Source: Lepisosteus oculatus
Lineage: Eukaryota > Chordata > Actinopteri > Semionotiformes > Lepisosteidae
NCBI RefSeq assembly: GCF_040954835.1
Contig: NC_090706.1
Span: 39,751,148-39,815,147, forward strand
Length of the DNA stretch: 64,000 nt
Direction of reading: 5' to 3'
The number at the start of each line of letters is the position of its first letter. The stretch's first letter is position 1. This document shows, piece after piece, positions 1 to 9,200 of the stretch. The position numbers and the translations under genes are program-made. The notes beneath the pieces were generated by a model, which was not told the origin of the DNA, did not search any database, and worked only from the letters and a program-made list of their open reading frames with translations.

Positions 1-131
1 TACTTCTTTATGTGAAAACTCACACAAACATAAGCACAACGTACAAACTCCACACAGACAGCACTCCAGGTCCAGAATTGAACCCAGGTCCTCACAGCCC
101 TATGAGGCAGCACACTAACCAATGCACCACC
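1..131 (-). repeat. Dispersed fish repeat, partial copy
   Basis: Read on the minus strand, this has the layout of an abundant fish interspersed repeat: a 'gtggtgcattggttag' start, 'gctgcctca', 'gggttcaattc', then 'gtgtggagtttg'. A second diverged copy lies near 63.54-63.68 kb on the plus strand. It is truncated by the window edge. The family name is not assigned; similarity is from memory of such repeats. Confidence 0.5.
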
Positions 132-645
132 ATGCCACTCTGTATTGAAGCCATTGCAGCATAAAATGAATTCTTCACCATCACTGCGATTACTAGCACT
201 AAAACACTGTGCTAGTTTTTCTGGTTTTTTTTTTTAGGGTGAAAGACCTGATGATATTTGGAGATCAACAAATAAACTGGGCAACATGAGACAAAAGCTA
301 TCCTTTTGTTTGGAACATTTCTAATTCTCTTAAACCGTGTAACAGTGTTCGAGTATCACTACGTGGCAAACAGTTGAGAGGGGCCTTTGCATTCCTAGGC
401 GGAGAATCCGGCTGTGAAAATGTTGCAGGTTTGAGTGTCAGAAGGTTGTGCAGATCTGAGTTTTCTTGCTGTTTCTTGCTGATGTTTTTTTTTTCAGAAC
501 AGAGAAAGTTCTGAAATCAGTTCAAATTCAAATTCATGGAGCTATGATGACAATTATTATTGAGACAGGCTCACTGTTCCTCAGGCTCGGACAGGAGATC
601 ACACACTGTATTATTATTATCATCATCATCATCATCATCATTATT
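132..645. other. Non-coding stretch with a trinucleotide microsatellite
   Basis: No gene is recognised. An ATT/ATC trinucleotide run lies at about 610-645. The phrase 'gacaggctcactgt' occurs on both sides of it (near 564 and 650), suggesting a short local duplication or SINE tail debris. Confidence 0.5.
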
Positions 646-832
646 GAGAGACAGGCTCACTGTACCTTAGGTGAGCGCCCCCTACTGGCCCCTCTAATAC
701 CTCTTCCAGCAACAACCTTAGCTTTCCCAGGAGTCTCCCACCCAGGTACTGACCACACACCTGCTGAGCTTCAGTGGGCTTCAGGGGTACCAGCTGTGAG
801 TTATTGGCAGCTGCATCAGCAGGCATAGGCTG
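646..832 (-). repeat. 5S rRNA-derived SINE (SINE3-like)
   Basis: On the minus strand, positions 754-724 read like the internal promoter region of 5S rRNA: 'ggtcagtacctgggtggg' followed by 'agactcctgggaa'. This supports a SINE3-class element with a 5S-like head. The body continues as 'agctaaggttgttgctgg' and 'ccagtagggggcgctcacc'. Related bodies lie at 54.83-55.25 and 55.98-56.47 kb. The head is shorter and more diverged than a real 5S gene, so this is not a 5S rRNA gene. Confidence 0.72.
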
Positions 833-834
833 CA

Positions 835-912
835 AGGAACAAGTAAAGGTTTATTCCAGCTGAAAAGAGAAGAAAGGAAACAACGTTTCGGCTGTGGAGC
901 CTTCTTCGGGTG
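835..912 (+). repeat. Fold-back element family, one arm
   Basis: This holds one arm of the palindromic family seen complete at 37.31-37.45 kb: 'aaaggtttattccagctg', then 'acaacgtttcggctgtggag', then 'ccttcttcgggtg'. Only the left arm is present. Other members are at 8.99-9.08 and 56.55-56.70 kb. Confidence 0.65.
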
Positions 913-1430
913 GGAAAACGCTGTGTTTCCTTTCTGCTCTTGTTATCAGTGCGACAGCCCTGAAGTCACTTCCTTTCCCAGGTGATAAGCTGTCCCGTTT
1001 CGGCAACAGCCACCGAGAGACTGGGGCGCACAACCCAGCAACCCTGGCTTTCGACAAAGGACCAAAAGAAATGACAAACGGGTCAATACGCTGCCTCTGG
1101 ACACACAAACACACACATGTAATACAGCACGTCAGGTCTGCGATGACACTGATGGGTCAAAATCGTCTAATTTTGAAAAGCACAACCAACACCAAATTTT
1201 TTTTCCGAAACGGTGGAGGATGAGGGGGGGGTGGTACACTCTGATTGACTTTATCTTATCTTTTGAAACCAGATTGCTAAACCTCCTCTCCCACCCAGAA
1301 ACAAAAACAGGAACACCAGGCTGCTGCTGCTCATCGCCATTCCTAGAAGGATGGGGCTCTCCGGGAATCTCGCGGTTGCAGGAAGTTGGCGTCTTGTCTC
1401 ACTTCCTGTGGCATCCCTGCCTTTCCGCCC
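913..1430. other. Non-coding, nothing recognised
   Basis: No gene, RNA or repeat was recognised here. PRELID1, which is head-to-head with RAB24 in human, would be expected on the minus strand near here. No reading frame resembling its first exon was found. Confidence 0.4.
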
Positions 1431-1879
1431 CCCTCCGGGAGGGGACACCTGCCCCGGGATGCTTTAGTTCCTCTTTCGGCGACGGGAGCGCCGCACCGGC
1501 TCTGGTTGGCTCAGTCTCAGCGTGTATAAACACACGCAGCTGCCTGGGGTGTTTATATCGACTTTGTACGCTGACATAAACGCACAGGACCGGGTTTTTT
1601 ATTTTTTTTTGTACACGGTCTTTTTTTATTTATTTTTTTTACCCCGTCCCTTTTCCCGGCGGTGGGCATGAGGCGGACTTGGGGGTCTCCGGCGCGCAGG
1701 AAGGGGGTGCTGCACTGAACCGGGCTCCCTCGCCAGCTCTCGGCCATGCCGACCCCCGGATTGCGAAACCGTGCGAGATCCTGAGGGGCGGACGAGCCGC
1801 GGCCCGTGTGCGGAGCCGAGTGCGCTGCGTTTCCAGGCGAGGGGCCCGAGCCGAGACCCGCCAGCCCCGGGTGGGGAAG
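1430..1879 (+). promoter_or_regulatory. CpG-rich promoter-like block with TATA-like box and candidate 5' exon
   Basis: The block is rich in G+C and CpG compared with its flanks. A TATAAA lies at 1525-1530 and a good donor (GGGAAG followed by gtgagc) begins at 1880. It could be a non-coding first exon of RAB24 running from roughly 1.56 kb to 1879 and spliced to an acceptor near 5836. The TATA box, donor and acceptor are visible in the sequence. Their joint use is inference, and an unrelated non-coding transcript is possible. Confidence 0.4.
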
Positions 1880-3150
1880 GTGAGCTCTTCCTTTGTTTCG
1901 CTATCCCTGGCCCGGCGTGGAATGACCCCCCTCCCTCCCGTGACGGGACACAAACACGCACACAGGCAAGAAACGCTTGTGTTGGGTTCGGGTCACCCGG
2001 TTGTCGATTTTGGGCTGCAAACCAGCGAGCCGGTGTTGTGGCCGGCGTGCAGATGCTCCATCTGAGTGAGGAGCAAGCTCACGGGTTTTCATCTCGCGTG
2101 TGTACGTGCGGTCCCGCACCCAGAGAGTGTCTCCCCACGGCCGGTCCTGGGGTCTGGGGTCCTGGGGGGAGACCAGGAGTCGCCACACGTGCTGACAGCT
2201 GGGGGCCACTGTTTCAGGACCCGTCCGAAAATGCCTCGCACGCAGGGCTGCTCACGAAATGGTGTTTACATGCATTTGATTCACAGCGCAGGCCGGATGT
2301 GGGGTTTAGAATTACTTCGTTGGGGTTGTGTATATATACACACACACATAACATGTATAAATAGTAACTCTCTTCTCTTCACTTCACTTCTGTGAATGAT
2401 TTGCCCGGTTCACTTGTGCGGTCGTAGGTCTTGCCGCAAAAAAACAAAAACATCAAAATGCCAGCAGTGTCCGGTGAAGTCGGCAGTCGGACGTGCGTGT
2501 ACGTGTGTCTCTTCCTTGAACACCAAGTCGGGTAGCTGCACGTCCGCCGCACTGAGAGAAGCAGAGGTCACGTTTTCCGGTACTCTGAATTACCTGAAAT
2601 CAGCTGATTTCTGAGGCGGTGGAGAGAGAGAGAGGATGAAGTCAGTTGCTCCGTGTTTCTCGGATTAGGCGGAGAATCGTTGCCCGGTCCTTCAAGATAA
2701 CTCAGGTTTGTGCCGCTTTGTGATCAACACTGGTTTAATTTTATAGTTTAGGCTAATCCTATCACATCCTTAACAGACAACTGCACTGCCTCAGACTCAA
2801 TGCACGCTGCGTTTTTTTTCCACTACTACATATGTATTGTTCTGGTTGTATTGTTTACTATGTTGTGATGTACCGTCTACATTGTGTGTTTCACAACAAG
2901 GTTGCCCTTAAGGCGCTTAACAAAGCAAGTGACCATACATGTTGTGAATACAGAACAGAAAAGACCAGAAGACAACAAAGGAAAGGGACAAAAAACTCCT
3001 TAGTAAGGAGAAAAAAAACTTCTAGGGGTCCAAGGTCAACTGGCTGCCCTACCCCTCTGGGCATGCTAACATTATACAATTCAAAAAAGGAATCAATGAA
3101 TAAGTGTATTGATCCATCCATCATGTCTTCTGTATGTCAGTACTCCATGC
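1880..3150. other. Non-coding, possibly a 5' intron of RAB24
   Basis: No protein-coding segment is recognised. A TA/CA dinucleotide stretch lies near 2330-2350 and a short GA run near 2620-2635. If the 1879 donor is used, this is intronic. Confidence 0.4.
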
Positions 3151-4664
3151 ATCTTCATTTCAACAATATTGATAGATAAAGGTGATCTAATTTAACAAGA
3201 AAAAATGAAAATTATTCTTTGCAATCATTTATTCAACAAAGTCAGAAATGCAATTCTCTGCTGTGGAAAAAATAAGTACACCCCCTAGCTTCAGTAGCTG
3301 GTGTTGCCCCCTTTGGCTGAAATCACTTCTTGTAAGCGTTTCTTGTAATTGTCTGTCAGTCTCCTACATCGACTTGGAGAACGTTTTGCCCACTCCTCCT
3401 TACAGAGCTCCTTCAACTGTGTGATCTTTGAGGGCTTTCTGGCATGTGCTGCCCACTTCATGCCCCCCCAAGCATCTCTATGGGGTTAAGATCTGGGCTT
3501 TGACTTGGCCATTCCATTACCCTCCATTTCTCCTTTCTGAGCCATTCTTTTGTGGATTTACTTGAGTGTTTTGGGTCATTGTCTTGTTGCAAGGTCCACT
3601 TACGGTTCAGCTTCAGCTTTTCGACAGATGGCCTCACATTCTCCTCAAGTACCCTCTGGTAACATGTGGAATTCAGGGTTGACTCTATGATGGCAGAAAA
3701 GCAGCCCCAAACCATAATGCTTCCACCACCATGCTTTCCAGTTGGTATGAGGTTCTTTTGGTCAAAGGCAGTTTTTTTTGTTTTCGCCTAACATGGCATC
3801 TGGCATTGTGGCCAAATAGCTATACCTTTGTCCCATCCGTCCAGAGCACATTGCTCCAATAGTCCTGATCTTCACCTAGGTGTTGTCTGGAAAACGTTTT
3901 GGAGAGCAGAGGCTTCTTCCTTCCTGACCTCACATGTAGGGCAAAGTTGTGCAGTCTCTATCGGATGGTTGACTCATGCACTTTGACATTGACTGAGGCA
4001 CCACTTGCCTGTAAATCCCTTGATGCTATCCTGGGGTTCTTGGAGACTTCCTGCGGCATCTTTCGGTCCGCTCGTGGCCGGATTAGGTGGGACGACCTGG
4101 CCGGGAGAGATTGCCAATGGCTTGAACTTTTCTCCATTTGTAGATGATCTTTCGGACAGTCGAGTGATTGACTATAAATCGCTTGGAAATGGCTTTAAAT
4201 CCCTTCCCAGACTCATAGGCATCAACAGTCTCTATCCTGAGGGCCTCGGAGAGCTCTTCTGATCTTGGCATGATGTAGCCACACACCTCAATTGCTAAGA
4301 CCAAACCAGACCACAGGTTTCTGATGTTTGTATCAGGCAGTGCCCTCCCAGTTACTCTCTGCTGATGTTCTAATCATTTGCACCTGTTTTGGTGCACCTG
4401 ATTCAAATTTTAGGCATCTGATGCAATGATAAAGGTAGGGGTGTACTATCTTTTTCTGCACAAGGAAATTGTATTTCTGTTGATTTAAATAGTACGAATG
4501 AGTGCAAAATATGATTTTTTTAATTTTATGTTTTAAAATCAGATCACCTTTATCGATCAGTTTTGTTGAAATGGCGATCAAATATCCTTTTGTCCAAAAA
4601 TGTAAAAAAAAAAAAAAAAGGCAAACCTTTTCATGGGTTGTACTTACTTTTTCACACCACTGTA
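3151..4664 (-). mobile_element. Tc1-like DNA transposon, decayed, left end eroded
   Basis: A Tc1/mariner-type element encloses a broken transposase read on the minus strand. The right end, read on the minus strand, begins 'acagtggtgtgaaaaagt', a typical Tc1-like terminus, next to a TA. Long imperfect inverted subterminal repeats are visible: near 3155-3285, 'atttcaaca' and 'gataaaggtgatct' through to 'tagtacacccc'-like sequence, mirrored at about 4440-4575. The matching outermost left terminus is not recognisable, so the element is probably immobile. Confidence 0.85.
3290..4271 (-). pseudogene. Tc1-like transposase pseudogene
   Basis: Translation on the minus strand starts at an ATG whose complement is at 4269-4271 (MPRSEELSEALR...). 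The N-terminal paired-like helix-turn-helix region follows (NHSTVRKIIYKW). The C-terminal catalytic part is in another frame at about 3715-3460, with QQDNDPKHSS and SPDLNPIE, the latter holding the conserved C-terminal acidic residues of the DDE triad. The reading frame is broken by shifts after about 4083 and by an in-frame stop near 3458. The final part (KWAAHARKPSKITQLKEL) resumes before about 3290. Tc1 transposases are about 340 residues, so nearly the whole gene is present but disabled. Confidence 0.85.
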
Positions 4665-5836
4665 TACAAGAGCATGTATTCATTTCTCTGTGTCTTGAGT
4701 GGAGAGAAACTGCCTCAGTTTTGCAGAAGTTCTGATGGTGATGAGGGATCCTCCGGGGAGTCTGTGAAATGCCCGTGTTTCACACTGCTCTGTGCCTCTC
4801 CCCCCTCTTCTGTACACACCCCAGTCTTGCTCTGTCAGGTCGGTTGCGCTGTAGTGAAACCCGTTTCCCCTTTCAGTTTCTCTCTGTGTGGTTTCACGTT
4901 TAGTCTGCTGAGAGAGTCGTTCAGTAAATTGGCAACGTATGAACTGGCCAGAAACAGGCTGTGGAGAGGAGGGGAGTTTTATCTTCTGTTCGACCAGTCT
5001 CCCCCAGATATCTGGGGGAATGCCTTCTCCTTCTGAATCCCTCCTTAAACACCATAAATCACTCAAATTGAAATATATGGGAACTTAACCGTTTGCTGCA
5101 ATTAGGTTATTCTCTTGTATAAAATCATATTATAGGCAGAGTAAAAGGATAACATAATGGCACCTTTTAGGACATGAACGTTTAAATCGTATTACTTGAA
5201 ATTTTCAATTATTTTTCTACAAGCGCCACCATTACTGTTACTGCTGCTGTCATGAGTTAAACATGTTCAGTTCGAAACTGGGAGTACTCAGAATTGTGAC
5301 CAGAAGGCTTTTGTCTTAAGCTAATACATCTTCCCTGTTTGGCTGAGATGTTTCACAGCATGACAAGTGTTGAGCTGGCTTGCTGACGAACAGACTTCGA
5401 CTGAATTCCAGCTCATTTCTGTGTCCCAGTACGTTGTCTGGCTCCGGACACGACTGTCAAGAGTTTCAGCAATTTCTGTCTGTAGAGCTGAGCAGCTCAG
5501 CTAAATAGCAACATTATGTCGAGATATACCCTTTATAAAAACTGTGAGCCTTCAAATAGTTCCCTTTTTAAAAGCTTGTTTTACTGGTTTACATTACTGT
5601 TGCATGTCAGTGATTTTATGCATCTTGTTCAGGCTGCGATGCGCCTGCTACCTCATTCTAGGTCCTTTTGCACAGGACATGTGCCCCAGGCCCCAAATCA
5701 CATTCTTCTAGTCAGGGATATGCATCTGACGTATCAAAGTTAGATTACAGGAACATAAAAGTTATTTTAAAGAAGAAGAGGTCTGGTGACACAGTCGGTT
5801 GCTGAAACGGTTCATTCATCTCGGCTTCTCCTCCAG
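4665..5836. other. Non-coding stretch upstream of RAB24
   Basis: No gene or clear repeat is recognised. It ends in a pyrimidine-rich tract and a tandem CAGCAGCAGCAG at 5834-5845 that could serve as a splice acceptor for a 5'UTR exon of RAB24. Confidence 0.4.
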
Positions 5837-6121
5837 CAGCAGCAGCGGTCGATTAGAAGACCCCCGTTTGGAGGCCCAGCTGTGCAGACCCCCGCCGCTC
5901 TTTCTGCGAGGTAGCCTCGGCTGTTCCCAGGCTGGGCTTTGAAGCGGGACCCGTGTTCCTGTCCGACGGATTCACCGGGACGCTGCGGATCTTACCCTGG
6001 TGGTTTTTTTCGACTCCAGTGGTGTAGAGAGCAGTGAGCTGCCCTCTTCCCCGAAAGAGAATCCCCCCCCGGCCCCCGGACAATCCCTCGGTCGCCCGCC
6101 CAGGGCTCCCGTCGCCCGGAG
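5837..6121 (+). other. rab24: Probable RAB24 5' untranslated sequence
   Basis: This G+C-rich stretch lies directly upstream of the RAB24 start codon without a good intervening splice acceptor. It is probably 5'UTR, either starting from a nearby promoter or spliced from an upstream exon. Its start is not determined by the sequence. Confidence 0.5.
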
Positions 6122-6238
6122 ATGAGTGGCCAGCGCGTGGACGCCAAGGTGGTCATGCTGGGGAAGGAGTGCGTCGGCAAGACCAGCCTGGTGGAGAGAT
6201 ACGTGCACAACCGCTTTCTCATCGGGCCTTATCAGAAC
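6122..6238 (+). CDS. rab24: RAB24 coding exon 1
   Basis: This encodes residues 1-39, from the start codon through the P-loop (GKECVGKTS) to PYQN before switch I. It is followed by a gtgagt donor in phase 0. Intron 1 (6239-6642) holds nothing recognisable. Confidence 0.96.
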
Positions 6239-9200
6239 GTGAGTCCCAGCGGAGAGCTGACACTGTCTTGTCTGAAGCCTAGGGAGTAGCAGCGATGCAC
6301 AGTCGGGGGGCACGCAGAGCTGCAAGTAGCTGCAAGCGATGAATAACTCTGCATCATCATTCTCTCTCATCATCTTTCTCCATGGCGACTGGGACACTGC
6401 TGTGTCCTTGCCTGCTCTGTTTAACGGGTGGTGTTGGTGCCTCTATGGCATCTCTCCATCCACGCCGCCATGCCCTGAATTAGAAACTTGAAAGAGACGC
6501 ATTAAAACGTGTCAGTGTCAGTTCCTCTTCTCGTGAGGTGTGTGGTCAGCAGTGCCCGATGGCCTCAGTACCCAGGCGGGTGGCCTTGTACCTGCCTGGT
6601 GTTGCTGCGGTACATGATTCTGGTTGCCTTCTTTTTCCACAGACTATCGGAGCAGCATTTGTTGCAAAACCCATCCAGGTGGAAGACAAAGTCATTACCC
6701 TGGGTATCTGGGTAAGTGAGGAATGTCGTCCAGCAGGTTCCGAAGAATTATTCAGCCGGGCGCTAGAGAGCACGTCGCTCTTGGCCAATTAAGCCAGCGA
6801 GCGATTTAGTTAAGTAGCTGAGCTGTTGCGATGACAGCGTTGAGTGCCCATAGCTCCCAAGGGGGACGGAGTAGAGAGGCTTTCTGATGCATTGCTGGAT
6901 CAGCCTAATTAGACGTGAAATCTTGTGAAGAAAGTTTTCTGTTGTAAATGCAGTACCCTTTACGATCACTTGTAGTATCCATAGTGACTGCCGGCGTGTG
7001 ATTGTAACTCCCTTGTGAACGGGACAGTGTGAGTGTGAGCTGGCATCGTTCCCGCAGAGGCCCTGCGCACGAGAGACCTGCAGAAAGAGGAAAAGCAAGA
7101 CATTTTAGGGGGTTAAAAAGAACATTGCTCAGAGCCTCACCTCATTCCTTCGCTCAGGTTTGTGTTGAAGCAGGATGAGGTGCCCTTGTGCCTGTAGAAT
7201 CACCGTTTCAAATGAAGACCAGTGAACGGGCGTTGCTCTGCCAGATTCAGCTCCTTGCACTAATAAAACCCCCTTTCTTTATTTGAAACGCCCTAATCCC
7301 CCCCCTGTCTTCTCACACAATACTTCTTCTGATGTCTGGGGCAGCTCAGGGGTCCCTCTGAAACAGTAGCACTGGGAGGGTCTGTTTGTCTCTGTTCTAG
7401 GACACGGCGGGATCGGAGCGCTACGAGGCCATGAGCAGAATGTACTACCGAGGAGCCAAAGCCGCCATTGTGTGCTACGGTAAGGACCTGCTCTCTCTTC
7501 ACAGAAGGCCCTTCCGGCCGCCCTGGTCTTTTCCATCCGACCGGAGCACGGAACTCGCATTCCTGGAATTCACCTGCATAACCCATGATTTAGCTCAGTC
7601 AGAAACCACACAGAAGTAAATGTTGAGAACCCAGACACTGAATCACAGTTCTGCTCTCCTTTTAAAGAAGAGATTGGGGGTTTTGTCTGTACACAGTACG
7701 TTTTGCGTAGTTTTATGCAGTTTCTGTCATCATAACATTTCTGGTCTAAAAGGAGGGCATTATACCTAATAGTGAAGCACTATGTGTGTCAGGATCCTGT
7801 GTAGTTCTGTAGTACTGTCTGGTACCGAGCTGCATGGATTAATTTTACCTCTGGAGTTGAACAGAGAGAGTTCAAGAGGGATTGACATAGCGTTTTTAAA
7901 ATCCTAGCAAGTGATCACAAAGGTCAACCCACTCTTCTCCGGGAAGTGCAGGAAAAGAGCCCAGTGCTGTGGATATTGTCAACAAGCTGTGGGATGGTGG
8001 ACTGAGCTGCCCAGCCATGTTGTTGAATTTAAGCGATTTAAGCAATAATGATCAGTCTGGTACTAACTAGCAAACAGGCCAGACAGGGTAAATGGCTTCC
8101 TCTTACTACTGTAAAACCCGCAACAGGCAAGCTCTGGAATTCAGAAGTGCACTGGTGTGGGCTCTCGTCCGCAATGCTGATACTACTCTGATGTTTAAAT
8201 GACCAGTGTCCCGACTCTTCCTCGCTTCAGAGAGTTAAAAGTGCTTCAAGGCAGCATGTACTTCCTTTCACACTGTCTGCGTTTGGACGGGTTTGCTGAG
8301 TGAAAATGACACACTGTCACACTGAGCACAGGGCAGGTTTGTGACTCAGAAAGCCCTCGTCTTCCCGAGCAGGGAGTGCTGTGTGCTCTATATTTAGAGC
8401 CTGTGTCATCAGGAGGTATGTCCTCCTGCTTCCTGTCAAGACCTGAAAATGCTCTGACCTCTTCTGCATCCCTCGCAGTCTGGGTGGTTGGTCAAGAAGA
8501 GCAGTTGGTGAACTCCAGCCGCATTTCAGTGATGCGTCACCTGTTTTGGGTTGAGGTTCTGGTTGTGTGTTCTTTTCTCTGGATCAAAGGGCTGGACAGG
8601 CTTGTCCCAAGTTACTGATGTAGCTGAATATCCCTCAACCAGGGGGATGAGGTCAGTTTGCGGTTTGCACTAGTATATTGTACTTTTGAAAGGGTCTTGC
8701 CAGTGGGTTTACAAAATCTACTGCAAACACAGAAAAGGCAGCAGATCAGAGCAGGCCGTTCAGCCTGTCCTGTTCCTCTCACTGCTTACGGTTTACCAGC
8801 TCAGAGATCTTGTAGGATCTCCTGGGAATTACCTCAGCAGCACAGCTGGGCAGCTTGTTCCACCCCTGGGAGGCTTGGTGCTTAGTCTGCTCACTGTGTC
8901 CGGGAAGCCAGAGCTCTGAAGATGAACGCCCATTGAAAGCAGAGATAGCACTGCGATACACATTGCTGTGTTCGTTAGCCCTTAGTAGCAACACCTGAAG
9001 AAGGCTCCACAGTCGAAACGTTGCGTCTCTTTTCTTTTCAGCTTAATAAACGTAATAAACCTTTACTTGTTCCTTAGCAGCCACATGTGCATTTGGCTCT
9101 GCATGATGCACGAGGCCAAGTTATGGTGGTGTGTGTGTGTGTGCTCCTTTTTATGCTTGGAGTTGCTGCCATATGCATTGCTTTAAGTATTCTTGCTTGC

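Noticed and set aside
724..820. A possible 5S rRNA gene on the minus strand
   Set aside because: Only the internal-promoter region is similar. The 5' part of 5S rRNA is altered, there is no terminator T-run, and related SINE bodies occur elsewhere in the window.
1..1430. PRELID1, the human neighbour of RAB24
   Set aside because: No minus-strand frame resembling its conserved N-terminus was found. It may lie beyond the window edge.
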